DNA of 64,000 nucleotides from Erythrobacter sp. SD-21 (GCF_000181515.1 NZ_ABCG01000006.1:62001-126000); one strand, 5' to 3'. Counted from the first letter of the stretch, positions 15,369-24,082 are shown. The notes: generated by a model from the letters alone, not told the origin. Program-made: numbers and translations.

Positions 15369-16607
15369 ATGCTGAGGGTCTGGTTCGAAATTCCGCTGTG
15401 GCAGCGCGTGCTGACCGCGCTCCTGCTGGGCGTGCTGACCGGCTACGCCTGGGGGCCGGAAGCGGAAAGCATCAAGTGGATCGGCGACTTCTTCATCAAG
15501 TCGATCAAGATGCTGGTTGTCCCGCTGATCTTCTTCAGCCTCGTCTCCGGCGTCGCCGCCATCGGCGATCTGCGCAAGCTGGGCGCTGTGGGCGGACGGG
15601 CCATGCTGCTCTTCGTCATCACTGGCCAGATTGCAGTGTGGCTGGGCCTAGCGCTCGGCACTTTCATCCAGCCCGGCTCCGGCGTCGACACCAGCGCCAT
15701 CCAGCGCGGCGAAACGCCTGTCCCCAACGAGACCACGGCGGTCGACATGATCCTTTCCATCGTGCCGGAAAGCCCGGTGCAGGTGATGGCCGATGTGGCG
15801 GTGCTGCCGCTGATCGTCTTCTCGCTGCTGGTGGGCGTGGGCATATTGATGGCCAAGGAAGAGGGCGCGCCGGTCCAGAAGGTCTTCGATAGCGGCGCCG
15901 TCGTGATGCAGAAGGTCACCATGGTGGTGATGGAACTCACTCCCTTTGGCGTCTTCGCGCTGATGGCCTGGGTCGCGGGCACGCTGGGTCTCGACGCGCT
16001 GGTCAGCCTCGCCAAGCTGGTCGGCCTCAATTACCTCGGCTGCCTGCTTATCATCGTCCTCATCTACGGCAGCATGATCAAGTTCCTTGCCAAGCTGCCC
16101 GTGCGCGACTTCTTCCGCGGCATCATCGATGCGATGGCGGTGAGCTATTCGACCGCCTCGTCCAACGCGACGCTGCCCGTCACCCTGCGCTGCGCCGAGC
16201 GGAACCTCGGCGTGTCGAACTCGGTCGCGAGCTTCGTGATCAGCCTCGGCGCGACGATCAACATGAACGGTACGGCAATGTATCTCGGCCTTGCGACGCT
16301 GTTCGGCGCGCAGATATTCGGCGTCGATTTGTCGATGGGCGACTATTTCCTGATCTCGATCCTCGCGACGCTCGGCGCGGTCGGCGCGGCGGGCATCCCG
16401 GGCGCGGGCCTGATCATGATGGCGCTGGTCTTCGGCGCGGTCGGCGTGCCGCTGGAAACGATTGCCTTCGTGGCGGGCGTGGACCGCATCATGGACATGA
16501 TGCGCACCACCACCAACGTCAGCGGCGACGCGGCCGTAGCGACCACGGTGGCGGTGATGACGGGCGAGATCGACCGGCGCGAGATGGTCTCGGCGGACGA
16601 TGTCTGA
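15369..16607 (+). CDS. Dicarboxylate/amino acid:cation symporter (DAACS family)
   Basis: A 412-aa sodium or proton symporter for glutamate, aspartate or C4-dicarboxylates. It has eight or so hydrophobic helices and two hairpins. The signature regions are visible: the serine-rich hairpin 1 (SYSTASSNATLPVTLRCAER), ATINMNGTAMYLG in TM7, and GIPGAGLIMMALVFGAVGVP in hairpin 2, then DRIMDMMRTTTNVSGDA in TM8. The AGGGGAC just before the ATG is its ribosome-binding site. Its last 8 bases overlap the next gene. Confidence 0.92.
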   Translation: MLRVWFEIPLWQRVLTALLLGVLTGYAWGPEAESIKWIGDFFIKSIKMLVVPLIFFSLVSGVAAIGDLRKLGAVGGRAMLLFVITGQIAVWLGLALGTFIQPGSGVDTSAIQRGETPVPNETTAVDMILSIVPESPVQVMADVAVLPLIVFSLLVGVGILMAKEEGAPVQKVFDSGAVVMQKVTMVVMELTPFGVFALMAWVAGTLGLDALVSLAKLVGLNYLGCLLIIVLIYGSMIKFLAKLPVRDFFRGIIDAMAVSYSTASSNATLPVTLRCAERNLGVSNSVASFVISLGATINMNGTAMYLGLATLFGAQIFGVDLSMGDYFLISILATLGAVGAAGIPGAGLIMMALVFGAVGVPLETIAFVAGVDRIMDMMRTTTNVSGDAAVATTVAVMTGEIDRREMVSADDV

Positions 16608-16866
16608 GGCAGGGGATCGTCCGGGCGATGGGATCGTTCGCTGGTTCGGCCGCCATCAGCGGGTTCTCGGTGTGGCGGGACTGGTCTGGCTCGCACTAAG
16701 TTCGGCTGTCTATGCGCGCTTCATCAGTCTTCCCGACATACCGTTCCTTACCGACGAAATCGCGCTTTATGCGTCGGCAGCCTACAACGCGATATGGTGG
16801 GGATTTCTGAAACCGGCGCTGTTGCGGCGCAGTTCGCAACTGCGCGGCGATGGGGTCGAAACGTAG
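16600..16866 (+). CDS. Small membrane protein (88 aa)
   Basis: An 88-residue protein of unknown function. Residues 20-42 (RVLGVAGLVWLALSSAVYAR) are a membrane segment and 58-74 (LYASAAYNAIWWGFLKPA) a second, weaker one. It begins 8 bases inside the symporter gene (ATGTCTGAGG), so the two are likely translated together. It could be a small accessory subunit of the symporter, but nothing direct supports that. Confidence 0.6.
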   Translation: MSEAGDRPGDGIVRWFGRHQRVLGVAGLVWLALSSAVYARFISLPDIPFLTDEIALYASAAYNAIWWGFLKPALLRRSSQLRGDGVET

Positions 16867-16884
16867 CTCCTTGAGCGAAATCGC

Positions 16885-17535
16885 TCAGCGCCCCTTCGGC
16901 TTCTCCAGCACCTTCTTCCGATAGCTGCACAAGTCCACAACCGGACAGCGCCAGCACTCGGGCGTACGCGCCTTGCAGACGTAGCGGCCGTGCAGGATCA
17001 GCCAGTGATGCGCGCCTAGCCGGAAGGGTTGGGGGACGCGCTTCTCGAGTTTTGCCTCGACCTGTTCGGGGGTCTTGCCTTTCGCCAGCCCCGTCCGGTT
17101 TCCGACGCGCAGGATATGCGTATCGACCGCGAAGGTCTCCTGTCCGAACCAGCAATTAAGCACGACATTGGCCGTCTTGCGGCCCACGCCGGGCAGGCGC
17201 ACCAGGTCCTCGCGCGTATCCGGAACCTCGCCCCCATACTCGTCGACCAGCAGCTGGCTCAGCGCGATCACGTTCTTGGCCTTGGAATTGAACAGGCCGA
17301 TGGTCTTGATGTGCTCCTTCAGCCCCTCTTCGCCCAGTTCAATCATTTGTGCAGGCGTTGTGACCTCGCGAAACAGCTTGGCCGTGGCCTTGTTGACGCC
17401 CACGTCGGTCGCCTGCGCGGAGAGCGCCACGGCGACCACCAGCTGGTAGCAATTGCCATATTTCAGCTCGGTCTCGGGCGAGGGATTGTCCTCGGCGAGC
17501 CGCCGGAAGAACTCGAAAATCTGGTCCTTGGTCAT
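16885..17535 (-). CDS. nth: Endonuclease III
   Basis: A 216-aa bifunctional DNA glycosylase/AP lyase of base-excision repair, removing oxidised pyrimidines. The helix-hairpin-helix LPGVGRKTANVV carries catalytic Lys120; Asp138 lies in AVDTHILRVGNR. The 4Fe-4S ligands Cys187, Cys194, Cys197 and Cys203 keep the canonical C-X6-C-X2-C-X5-C spacing. Length is standard. Leftward, following the potassium channel gene. Confidence 0.96.
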   Translation of the reverse strand: MTKDQIFEFFRRLAEDNPSPETELKYGNCYQLVVAVALSAQATDVGVNKATAKLFREVTTPAQMIELGEEGLKEHIKTIGLFNSKAKNVIALSQLLVDEYGGEVPDTREDLVRLPGVGRKTANVVLNCWFGQETFAVDTHILRVGNRTGLAKGKTPEQVEAKLEKRVPQPFRLGAHHWLILHGRYVCKARTPECWRCPVVDLCSYRKKVLEKPKGR

Positions 17536-17554
17536 GGGCGGAGCGTCATCCGTT

Positions 17555-18334
17555 CTAGATCTCGGCTAGCGCGCGCGCCACGGCCTCGCGGCGGCGCTGC
17601 ATGGCGTCGGAGAAGGCGGCAGCGAAGATGCCGGTCGGCAGCGCGACCAGCAGCACCCCGCCCAGCGCGACGAAGCTGCCCACTAGCTTGCCCGCCGCAG
17701 TGATCGGGTAGGCGTCGCCATAGCCCACGGTGGTGAGCGTGATGACCGCCCACCACAAGGCGCGCGGGATGCTGCCGAAATGATCCGGCTGCAAATGGCC
17801 TTCAAGCCAGTAGAGCCCGCTCGCGCCGACCAGCAGCAGGCTGAGCGCCAGCGCGGCGCAGACCAGCAGATCGTAGCTGCGCTCCTTCAGCGCGGTCAGG
17901 ATCTCGCGCATGGCGGCGGAGAAATGCCCGAGCTTTGCGAGCGAGAACACGCGCATCAGGCGCAACAAGCGCAGCGCCGCCGCATTGGCAATGAAAAAAG
18001 GCGCGAGGCTGACGAGCACAACCGCAAGGTCGATCAGCCCGATAGGCGAGCGGATGAATCGCCAGCGCTTCCCCCAGGGCGAGCCGAGGCCTTCCTCCTC
18101 CGGCGCGGAATAGATGCGGGCGAGATATTCGACTAGGAAGAAGGCGCCGAAGAGGATCTCGGCGATCAGGATCTCGCTGCGCCATTCGTTCAGGATCGCC
18201 GGCTCGGTGGAAACGACGCCCACCAGCACGGCGGCGAGGATCATGCAGATCAGCAGCTTATTGAGCCCCGTCAGCCGCCCGTCGGGCCACGAACCGATGG
18301 TGATCTGCTGGTGGAGATAGTTGCGCAGGGTCAT
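17555..18334 (-). CDS. Voltage-gated-type potassium channel
   Basis: A 259-aa six-helix ion channel. S1 lies near 25-42, S2 56-75, S3 98-116. The S4-like segment 121-137 (LRLLRLMRVFSLAKL) carries regularly spaced arginines 122, 125 and 128. S5 is 152-175, and the pore loop has the K+ selectivity filter TTVGYGD at 201-207, followed by S6. It resembles bacterial Kch/KvAP-type channels without a cytoplasmic RCK domain; a short helical tail (DAMQRRREAVARALAEI) may aid tetramerisation. It sits between nth and dapB, all leftward and close. Confidence 0.9.
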   Translation of the reverse strand: MTLRNYLHQQITIGSWPDGRLTGLNKLLICMILAAVLVGVVSTEPAILNEWRSEILIAEILFGAFFLVEYLARIYSAPEEEGLGSPWGKRWRFIRSPIGLIDLAVVLVSLAPFFIANAAALRLLRLMRVFSLAKLGHFSAAMREILTALKERSYDLLVCAALALSLLLVGASGLYWLEGHLQPDHFGSIPRALWWAVITLTTVGYGDAYPITAAGKLVGSFVALGGVLLVALPTGIFAAAFSDAMQRRREAVARALAEI

Positions 18335-18338
18335 GGCT

Positions 18339-19067
18339 TCAGATGCCCAGCACCTCTTCCATCGAATAGCGGCCCGGCTCTGCCTCGCGCAGCCACTCGG
18401 CCGCCCGGATCGCGCCGCGCGCGAAGATCGTCCGGTTCTCCGCGCTGTGCGAGAGGGTGATGCGTTCTTCCTCGCCCGCGAAGATCACGCTGTGATCGCC
18501 CGCCACCGAGCCACCGCGCAGCGCGGCAAAGCCAATCGCGCCCGAAGTGCGCGGCCCGGTCTGCCCGTCGCGCCCGCTCTCGCTCACATCGTCGAGCGAC
18601 ACCTTGCGCGCTTTCGCCGCCGCCTCGCCCAGCAGCAACGCCGTGCCCGAAGGCGCGTCGACCTTGCGGCGGTGGTGCATCTCGACGATCTCGATGTCCC
18701 AGTCCTCGTCCAGCCGCGCCGCCGCCTCGCGCACCAGATGGGCAAGCAGCGTCACGCCGAGCGAGGTGTTGCCGGTCTGCAACACGGCGATCTCGCGTGC
18801 CGCTGTCTCGATCATTTCATGGTGATTCGAATCGAGCCCGGTGGTCCCGATCACGATGGGCACGCCCGCCCGCACGGCGGCATCGAGGTTCGCCTGCAGC
18901 GCGGCCGGAGCGGAAAAATCGACCAGAGCGTCGCTGACCTTGGCCAGTTCGCCCACATCGTCACCCTTGTCGGCACCGCCGGCACAGTCGTGGCCCGAAG
19001 CCTCGATCACGCGCCGCAGGGCTTCGCCCATGGCGCCCTTGCTGCCGATCACACCGATATTGGCCAT
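18339..19067 (-). CDS. dapB: 4-hydroxy-tetrahydrodipicolinate reductase
   Basis: A 242-aa NAD(P)H-dependent reductase of the diaminopimelate/lysine route. The Rossmann loop is IGVIGSKGAMGEALRRVI. The catalytic region is EIVEMHHRRKVDAPSGTALL, with the HHRRK and SGT motifs that bind the substrate. IGTTGLDSNH is the GTTG turn after the cofactor site. Cytoplasmic tetramer in the family. Its stop lies 4 bases before the potassium-channel start. Confidence 0.95.
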   Translation of the reverse strand: MANIGVIGSKGAMGEALRRVIEASGHDCAGGADKGDDVGELAKVSDALVDFSAPAALQANLDAAVRAGVPIVIGTTGLDSNHHEMIETAAREIAVLQTGNTSLGVTLLAHLVREAAARLDEDWDIEIVEMHHRRKVDAPSGTALLLGEAAAKARKVSLDDVSESGRDGQTGPRTSGAIGFAALRGGSVAGDHSVIFAGEEERITLSHSAENRTIFARGAIRAAEWLREAEPGRYSMEEVLGI

Positions 19068-19102
19068 TGTCTTCCCCTCGTTTCCCGTGGTTCATGGCGG
19101 CT

Positions 19103-19831
19103 ATGAGCGACATCCGCAATATCGTCGTCCTCACGGGCGCAGGGATTTCCGCCGAGAGCGGCATCGACACCTTTCGCGACTCGGGCGGCCTGTGGGAACA
19201 GCACCGGGTGGAGGACGTCGCCACGCCCGAAGGCTTCAGCCGCGATCCCGACCTCGTCCACCGCTTCTACGACGCGCGGCGCGAGGCGGTGCAGCAGGTC
19301 GAGCCGAATCCCGCGCACGAGGCGCTGGCGCTGCTCGACAAGAGGTGGGACGGCAACCTCCTGATCGTCACCCAGAATGTCGACGATCTGCACGAACGCG
19401 CCGGGGCGAGCCGCGTGCTCCATATGCACGGCGAACTGCTGAGCGCGCTCTGCGCCCGCTGCGATGCGCGCCACCGCTGGAGCGAGCCGCTGTTCGGTCG
19501 CCCCGAATGCCCCGGCTGCGGCGAGGCGGCGCTGCGCCCCGATGTCGTCTGGTTCGGCGAAATGCCCTACGAGATGGAGCGCATTTACGACGCCCTGCGC
19601 CGCGCGGACATGTTCGTGAGCATAGGTACCTCGGGCGCGGTCTATCCTGCTGCCGGCTTCGTGCGCGACGCCCGCGAATTCGGTGCACGCACGCTCGAAC
19701 TCAACCTCGAACGCGGCGAAGGCTCCTACTGGTTTCACGAAAGCCGTCAGGGCCGGGCGAGCAAGCTCGTGCCGGAATGGGTGGGTGAGGTTCTAGCTTC
19801 CGAAAGGTCGTCCCCACCTTCGCGGGCGTGA
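19103..19831 (+). CDS. cobB: NAD-dependent protein deacylase, sirtuin class III
   Basis: A 242-aa bacterial sirtuin. NAD-binding motif GAGISAESGIDTFRDS, TQNVDDLHERAG, catalytic His in HMHGEL, and a zinc ribbon with CARC and CPGC. The FGEMPYEMERIY region and GTSGAVYPAAGF complete the fold. CobB removes acetyl or succinyl groups from lysines, often regulating acyl-CoA synthetases. I use ATG at 19103; in-frame ATGs at 19067 and 19094 also exist. It is divergent from dapB, with starts within 40 bases. Confidence 0.93.
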   Translation: MSDIRNIVVLTGAGISAESGIDTFRDSGGLWEQHRVEDVATPEGFSRDPDLVHRFYDARREAVQQVEPNPAHEALALLDKRWDGNLLIVTQNVDDLHERAGASRVLHMHGELLSALCARCDARHRWSEPLFGRPECPGCGEAALRPDVVWFGEMPYEMERIYDALRRADMFVSIGTSGAVYPAAGFVRDAREFGARTLELNLERGEGSYWFHESRQGRASKLVPEWVGEVLASERSSPPSRA

Positions 19832-19844
19832 CAATGGGAAGTAG

Positions 19845-20615
19845 TTAGGCGCCTCCACACCCCTTGCACTCCGGGTCCTTAGCAATGGTGAACTGCCGCA
19901 TGCCCGGCTTCATCCCGTCGAGCAGGTTCACGCGGCTCCATTGCGGGTCGCCGTATGCACTCACGCCGTCGAGCAGGACGCGTAACGCGTGCAGGGCAGC
20001 GAAGGTGGCGACCCAGCCGGCCATGGCGCCGAGCATGCCGTCTTCGGCGCAGGTGTCGCAGTCTTCGGCATCGAAAGCGTCGCCCACGAAGCAGCGGTAG
20101 CAGGCCTGGTCGGGCAGGTGGCCCGCAAAGGCACCGACCTGGCCTTGAAAGCGACCGACGGCGGCCGAAAGGAGCGGAACGCCCGCGCGCACGCAGGCAT
20201 CGGAAACGGCGAGGCGGGTGGCGAAATTGTCGGTCCCGTCGAGCACGAGGTCCGCGCCTGTCACCAGTGTGTCGGCACGGGCGGCGTCGATGCGGCGGTC
20301 GCTGATCTCGACGTCGAGTTCGGGGTCGAACAGCTTGACCCAGCGCTTGGCGGAAATGGCCTTGCCGTGGCCGATGTCGCGTTCGTTGTAGAGCGTCTGG
20401 CGTTGGAGGTTTGAGGCGTCGACCTTGTCGTCGTCGACCAGCGTCAGTCTTCCTATCCCGGCGGCGGCGAGATACTGCAGCGCCGGGCTGCCGATGCCGC
20501 CGAGGCCGACCAGCACGAGGTGCTTGCCCGCTAGTGCGACTTGTCCCGCCCCGCCGACTTCGGGAAGGACGATGTGGCGCGCGAAGCGATCGAGGCGATC
20601 GGGCGACAGACTCAC
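19845..20615 (-). CDS. HesA/MoeB/ThiF family adenylyltransferase
   Basis: A 256-aa E1-like enzyme that adenylates the C-terminus of a ubiquitin-like sulfur carrier (MoaD or ThiS). ATP-binding GLGGIGSPALQYLAAAG, DDDKVDASNLQRQTLY with the Arg finger, GTDNFATR, and zinc pairs CYRC and CKGC near the C-terminus; CDTCAED may hold the active Cys. No rhodanese domain is fused. GTG start at 20615 overlaps the DUF983 stop (GTGA). No moa or thi gene is adjacent, so whether it serves molybdopterin or thiamine is open; the molybdenum hydroxylase at 31 kb needs the former. Confidence 0.9.
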   Translation of the reverse strand: MSLSPDRLDRFARHIVLPEVGGAGQVALAGKHLVLVGLGGIGSPALQYLAAAGIGRLTLVDDDKVDASNLQRQTLYNERDIGHGKAISAKRWVKLFDPELDVEISDRRIDAARADTLVTGADLVLDGTDNFATRLAVSDACVRAGVPLLSAAVGRFQGQVGAFAGHLPDQACYRCFVGDAFDAEDCDTCAEDGMLGAMAGWVATFAALHALRVLLDGVSAYGDPQWSRVNLLDGMKPGMRQFTIAKDPECKGCGGA

Positions 20616-21043
20616 GCGGGCGGCTCCTCGGCGCGTTCTTTCCGGAAGCCGTGCATCCCGTTCCACCATTGCAAAGCGATCACGCCGCCCTTGGAAGGCT
20701 GGAGCAGGCCGATCAGCATGATCACCGCCAGCGGAATGACGATGGCGAGCAGCGCCATGGCCGAAAGCGCAAAGCCGGTCACCAGTGCGATGATAACCGG
20801 CGCGAGCAGATGGCCGGTCACGAAGATGCCGATATAGGCCGGCAAGTCGTCGGCACGTTGGCCGGAGATGTCGAGTTGGCAATGATCGCAGGCGTCGACG
20901 GGTTTCAACCACTTGCGAAATAGGCTGCCCTCGCCGCAGCGCGGGCAGCGGCCGGACACGCCGCGCAGCAGGCACGCTATCAGCGTGGCAGGCAGGGCGT
21001 AGCGGGCGTTGCCATCGTCGGTCGGGTCGGTGGACAGGCTCAT
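20612..21043 (-). CDS. DUF983 family membrane protein
   Basis: A 143-aa protein matching DUF983. An N-terminal zinc-ribbon-like stretch (GRCPRCGEGSLFRKWLKPVD, then CDHC) is followed by two strong membrane helices (about 73-120) with LPAYIGIFVTGHLLAPVIIA between. Function unknown; in other alphaproteobacteria it often lies near heme/cytochrome-oxidase genes. Here it is coupled to the MoeB/ThiF-like gene by a 4-base overlap. Confidence 0.85.
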   Translation of the reverse strand: MSLSTDPTDDGNARYALPATLIACLLRGVSGRCPRCGEGSLFRKWLKPVDACDHCQLDISGQRADDLPAYIGIFVTGHLLAPVIIALVTGFALSAMALLAIVIPLAVIMLIGLLQPSKGGVIALQWWNGMHGFRKERAEEPPA

Positions 21044-21157
21044 GGAAAGCCTGTTGGCATCATGTGTGTTGGCTGTCGACAGGCCTCTGCGATGGACCTG
21101 TCGACGAGCAGTCCCCCCTTTTGGAAGCGAACCGAAGGGCTGGGATGATGCGGGCGA

Positions 21158-22618
21158 TCAGCTTTCGAGCTGGCGCAGCAGGCTGCGCACGTCTCCGTCC
21201 ATGTCGGCATCGCGCTGGCGCAGGTCTTCGATCAGGCGCACGGCGTGGATGACGGTGGAGTGATCGCGGCCGCCGAACTTGCGGCCGATTTCGGGATAGC
21301 TGCGCGGGGTGAGCACCTTGGAGAGGTACATCGCGACCTGGCGCGGGCGGACGACGGCGCGCGCGCGGCGCTTGCTCGACATCTCGCTGCGGTCGATGCG
21401 GTAGAACTGGCACACGGTGCGCTGGATTTCGTCGATCGTGATCCGGCGGCGGTTGGCCGAAAGGATATCGGTCAGCTGCTCTTCGGCGAGCTGGAGCGAG
21501 ACTTCCTGGCCGGTCAGCTGCGCATAGGCGATCAACTTGTTGAGGCCGCCGACCAGTTCGCGCACGTTGCGCGTGATCGTGCGGGCGAGGAAGTCGAGCA
21601 CATCCTCGGGCACGGCCAGCGGTGCGAACTTCGTGAGCTTGGAGTGCAGGATCTTCTTCCTGAGCTCGATATCGGCCGGCTGGATGTCGGCGACAAGACC
21701 CATGGAGAGGCGCGAGAGAAGGCGTGGTTCGACCCCGTCCAATGCCTGCGGGGCACGGTCGGCGGCGAAGACCAGGCGCTTGCCTTCGGCCAGCAGCGCG
21801 TCGATCGTGTAAAGCAGTTCTTCCTGCGCCGAAGCCTTGCCGATGATGAACTGGATATCGTCGACCAGCAGCAGGTCGAAGCTGCGCAGGCGCGCCTTGA
21901 ATTCGATCATCCGGTTGGCCTTCAGGGCCTGGACGAATTCCACCATGAACCGCTCGGCGCTGCAGTAGAAGATGCGGCTGCGGTTGTGCGTCTGCAGGAA
22001 GGTGTGGCCGATGGCGTGCAGCAGATGCGTCTTGCCCTGGCCGGTGGCGGCCTTGAGATAGAGCGGGCTGAACTGCGGCTTCTCGGTCGCGGCCATGCGC
22101 TGCGCAGCGTTGAAGGCGAGGATGTTCGCTTCGCCCGTGACGAAAGCAGCAAAGGTGAGGCTGGCGTCGAGGCCCACGCTCGAGGTGAAGCCGGTATCGC
22201 CGAGCGTGTCGGCGCCGATGGCCATCATCGAGGTGTCGGCGTCGTTCGCCGGGCGGCGGCCATCGCTGTGCAGGCGAAGGTCGGCAACCTGGCGGCGGCC
22301 CGGGTGGACCGAGATGGCGACCTTGCGCACTTCGCTGCGGGCGATCTTCCACGCCAGGCTCAGCCGGTCGGCAAACCGGTCCTTGACCCAGTTGGCGCTG
22401 AATTCGGTCGGCAGGAAAAGATCGAGCGTGCCGGTTTCGGCATCGATCTTGCCCAACTGGATCGGCTTGATCCACTGGCTGTGAAGCTGGTGGCCCAGAT
22501 CCTTGCGCAGCCCCTGGCTGATGTCGGCCCAATCGGCCGCCAGGTTTACCGCATCCAGATCTTCCATTTCGTCAGTTGCCTTCCGCTTGCCCAAAGGCCC
22601 GCTTGTCGATTTTGCCAT
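21158..22618 (-). CDS. dnaA: Chromosomal replication initiator DnaA
   Basis: A 486-aa AAA+ initiator. The N-terminal domain I region (DISQGLRKDLGHQLHSQWIK) is followed by a short linker, then the ATPase domain with Walker A KAATGQGKTHLLHA (a variant glycine loop) and Walker B LLLVDDIQFI, and domain IV with the DNA-binding signature GGRDHSTVIHAVR. It binds DnaA boxes and opens the origin. I prefer ATG 22618, since GGGGGGA sits 9 bases before it; an ATG at 22627 is the other option. rpsT lies upstream on the same strand, the usual alphaproteobacterial arrangement. I see no clear origin beside it. Confidence 0.96.
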   Translation of the reverse strand: MAKSTSGPLGKRKATDEMEDLDAVNLAADWADISQGLRKDLGHQLHSQWIKPIQLGKIDAETGTLDLFLPTEFSANWVKDRFADRLSLAWKIARSEVRKVAISVHPGRRQVADLRLHSDGRRPANDADTSMMAIGADTLGDTGFTSSVGLDASLTFAAFVTGEANILAFNAAQRMAATEKPQFSPLYLKAATGQGKTHLLHAIGHTFLQTHNRSRIFYCSAERFMVEFVQALKANRMIEFKARLRSFDLLLVDDIQFIIGKASAQEELLYTIDALLAEGKRLVFAADRAPQALDGVEPRLLSRLSMGLVADIQPADIELRKKILHSKLTKFAPLAVPEDVLDFLARTITRNVRELVGGLNKLIAYAQLTGQEVSLQLAEEQLTDILSANRRRITIDEIQRTVCQFYRIDRSEMSSKRRARAVVRPRQVAMYLSKVLTPRSYPEIGRKFGGRDHSTVIHAVRLIEDLRQRDADMDGDVRSLLRQLES

Positions 22619-23015
22619 TACAAACATTCCCCCCGAGCGGACCCGTCCAAGGCCGCCAGTTACGCGTATTTTTCAAAGGCCGGTGAGGGTGAATAGGCAC
22701 GGCTCTGCCGTACCCGGAATCGCGTGATTCACGGGTGGTCCCTCCCCATAGGCCATCGATGTGAATACTCGGGCTGTCCCCCCCGAGCAGGACTATTGTG
22801 TAGGTCGCTCACGAGATGAGTCGCAAGGGGGATAACTGTAAAAAGTCGAAATATAGTTGTTGACTCACCCCTGTCCCGCAGGGCTGCGTTGATGTGTTTG
22901 AAAAGCCTACGATTTCGCTTGAAATCAAACGCGAATCGCGGGGATTCCTTCAGTTCTTTTGAGAGGCAACCGGCGTTGCATTTTGGCATGCAACCCATCG
23001 CGTCCCAAGATAGCA
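22619..23015. other. Long upstream region of dnaA, no gene seen
   Basis: About 400 bases between dnaA and the rpsT terminator. It contains an AT-richer patch (about 22838-22864), a short inverted repeat CTCGGG/CCCGAG at 22768-22787, and one partial DnaA-box-like site on the minus strand (GTTATCCCC near 22830-22838). A consensus 9-mer TTATCCACA is absent, so I do not call an origin. It must hold the dnaA promoter and a long leader. The one open frame there (leftward, about 95 codons) has unlikely composition. Confidence 0.5.
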
Positions 23016-23050
23016 CGAAGGGGCCGTCGCATGACGCGACGACCCCTTCG
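23016..23050 (-). terminator. Hairpin terminator downstream of rpsT
   Basis: A 15-bp stem with one mismatch (CGAAGGGGCCGTCGC at 23016-23030 against GCGACGACCCCTTCG at 23036-23050, 5-base loop) lies 34 bases after the rpsT stop. The T-run expected after the stem in the leftward direction is poor (TGCTATCTTGG), so the very stable stem does most of the work. Confidence 0.6.
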
Positions 23051-23084
23051 AAAAATGCTTATCCGGCCGAAGCCAGGAAGCGAA

Positions 23085-23345
23085 TCAGAGCGCGGCGACG
23101 CGCTTCGTGAGGCGGCTCAGCTTACGCGATGCGGTGTTCTTGTGCATCACGCCGCGAGCGACGCCGCGAGCCAGTTCGGGCTGGGCGTTCTTCAGAGCGG
23201 TCTGGGCGGCGTCCTTGTCGCCGGCTTCACAGGCCGTTTCGACCTTCTTCACGAAGCCACGGATGCGGCTCATGCGCGCACCGTTGATCTCGGCGCGGCG
23301 GGTGTTGCGACGAATGCGCTTCTTGGCTTGCGGCGTATTGGCCAT
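23085..23345 (-). CDS. rpsT: 30S ribosomal protein S20
   Basis: An 86-aa helical basic protein: [20 protein letters not shown] then [13 protein letters not shown] and [20 protein letters not shown], the S20 pattern. It binds 16S rRNA helices in the 30S body. GAGGACAAAC precedes the ATG. Upstream is a promoter with an intrinsic-terminator-like leader hairpin. It lies upstream of dnaA on the same strand but is separated by its own terminator. Confidence 0.97.
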   Translation of the reverse strand: MANTPQAKKRIRRNTRRAEINGARMSRIRGFVKKVETACEAGDKDAAQTALKNAQPELARGVARGVMHKNTASRKLSRLTKRVAAL

Positions 23346-23400
23346 GTTTGTCCTCGGTCGGGCCGCAGGAAGAGCGGCGAAAAATCTTCTGGTCGTGTCG

Positions 23401-23420
23401 AAAAAGGCGGTAGGACCGCC
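23401..23420 (-). terminator. Leader terminator of rpsT, attenuator candidate
   Basis: On the minus strand GGCGGT, loop CCT and ACCGCC form a perfect 6-bp hairpin (23420 down to 23406) followed directly by TTTTT (23405-23401). It lies after the rpsT promoter and 56 bases before the start codon, so it is inside the leader rather than at the end of a gene. No upstream leftward gene exists that it could serve. Confidence 0.6.
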
Positions 23421-23431
23421 GGAAAGCGGCG

Positions 23432-23460
23432 CACTTAGCGGCGAGGCTGCGAATCGTCAA
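23432..23460 (-). promoter_or_regulatory. Candidate vegetative promoter of rpsT
   Basis: On the minus strand TTGACG (23460-23455), 17 bases, TAAGTG (23437-23432). It closely matches the rpmH (TAAGCG) and tRNA-Lys (TAGGTG) promoters. The start site would be near 23425, just ahead of the leader hairpin, giving an 80-base leader. Confidence 0.6.
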
Positions 23461-23493
23461 GCAAATCGTCGCCTGCAGCCCGATCCCCCGAAA

Positions 23494-23518
23494 GGAACCG
23501 CGCGCGCTGCCTGCTGTT
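23494..23518 (+). promoter_or_regulatory. Possible general-stress (EcfG-type) promoter for msrB
   Basis: GGAAC at 23494-23498, 16 bases, TGTT at 23515-23518, one mismatch from the alphaproteobacterial EcfG pattern GGAAC-N16/17-CGTT, and about 40 bases before msrB. Stress control of a methionine sulfoxide reductase is plausible. A single mismatched hit in GC-rich DNA is weak evidence. Confidence 0.25.
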
Positions 23519-23555
23519 GCCCCTATATGGGTAAGCCTCAGGAAAAGGACAAGCC

Positions 23556-23954
23556 GTGACCGACAAGCTCGAGATGACGGACGCCGAATGGCGCAAAAAG
23601 CTCAGTCCCGAACAGTATCACGTGTTGCGCGAAAAGGGCACGGAGCGCGCCTTCACCGGCAAATACGAGAAGAACAAGGCGACCGGCGAGTACCACTGCG
23701 CCGCGTGCGGGCAGCGGCTGTTCGACAGCAGCGAAAAATACGACAGCGGATCGGGCTGGCCGAGCTTTACGGCGCCGGCCGAGGACGACGCGGTCGAGGC
23801 GCATCGCGATGTGAGCCATGGCATGGTGAGGACCGAGGTGGTCTGTTCCAAGTGCGAGGGGCATCTGGGTCATGTCTTCCCGGACGGACCCGGCGAATCG
23901 GGCCTGCGCTATTGCATCAACTCCGCCGCGCTCGATTTCGAGCCCGAGGATTGA
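23556..23954 (+). CDS. msrB: Peptide-methionine (R)-S-oxide reductase
   Basis: A 132-aa MsrB that reduces the R form of methionine sulfoxide in proteins. Two CxxC pairs bind zinc (CAACG and CSKCEG), SGWPSFTAP forms the substrate pocket, and the catalytic Cys is in [10 protein letters not shown]. No signal peptide, so cytoplasmic. GTG start at 23556, with AAAAGGAC upstream. The partner stereospecific enzyme MsrA lies at 38.5 kb. Confidence 0.95.
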   Translation: MTDKLEMTDAEWRKKLSPEQYHVLREKGTERAFTGKYEKNKATGEYHCAACGQRLFDSSEKYDSGSGWPSFTAPAEDDAVEAHRDVSHGMVRTEVVCSKCEGHLGHVFPDGPGESGLRYCINSAALDFEPED

Positions 23955-24082
23955 GAGCGCCTTGCGAAAGGCGCACGCCAATCCGTGTTCACGCGAGGTT
24001 CCATCTCGCCATGGCAGATTGTGGCGGATATAGGGCGGCGTTCGGGCCGCAGGGCCCAGAATGACGAGGGAAGCCGGAACGA

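Noticed and set aside
21245..22696. A 483-codon plus-strand frame opposite dnaA
   Set aside because: dnaA is unmistakable on the minus strand; this frame is a composition shadow.
22619..23015. Replication origin next to dnaA
   Set aside because: No cluster of DnaA boxes or clear unwinding element; only one partial box seen.
22729..23016. A 95-codon leftward frame in the dnaA upstream gap
   Set aside because: Mixed composition, no ribosome-binding site and no family resemblance; overlaps the rpsT terminator region.
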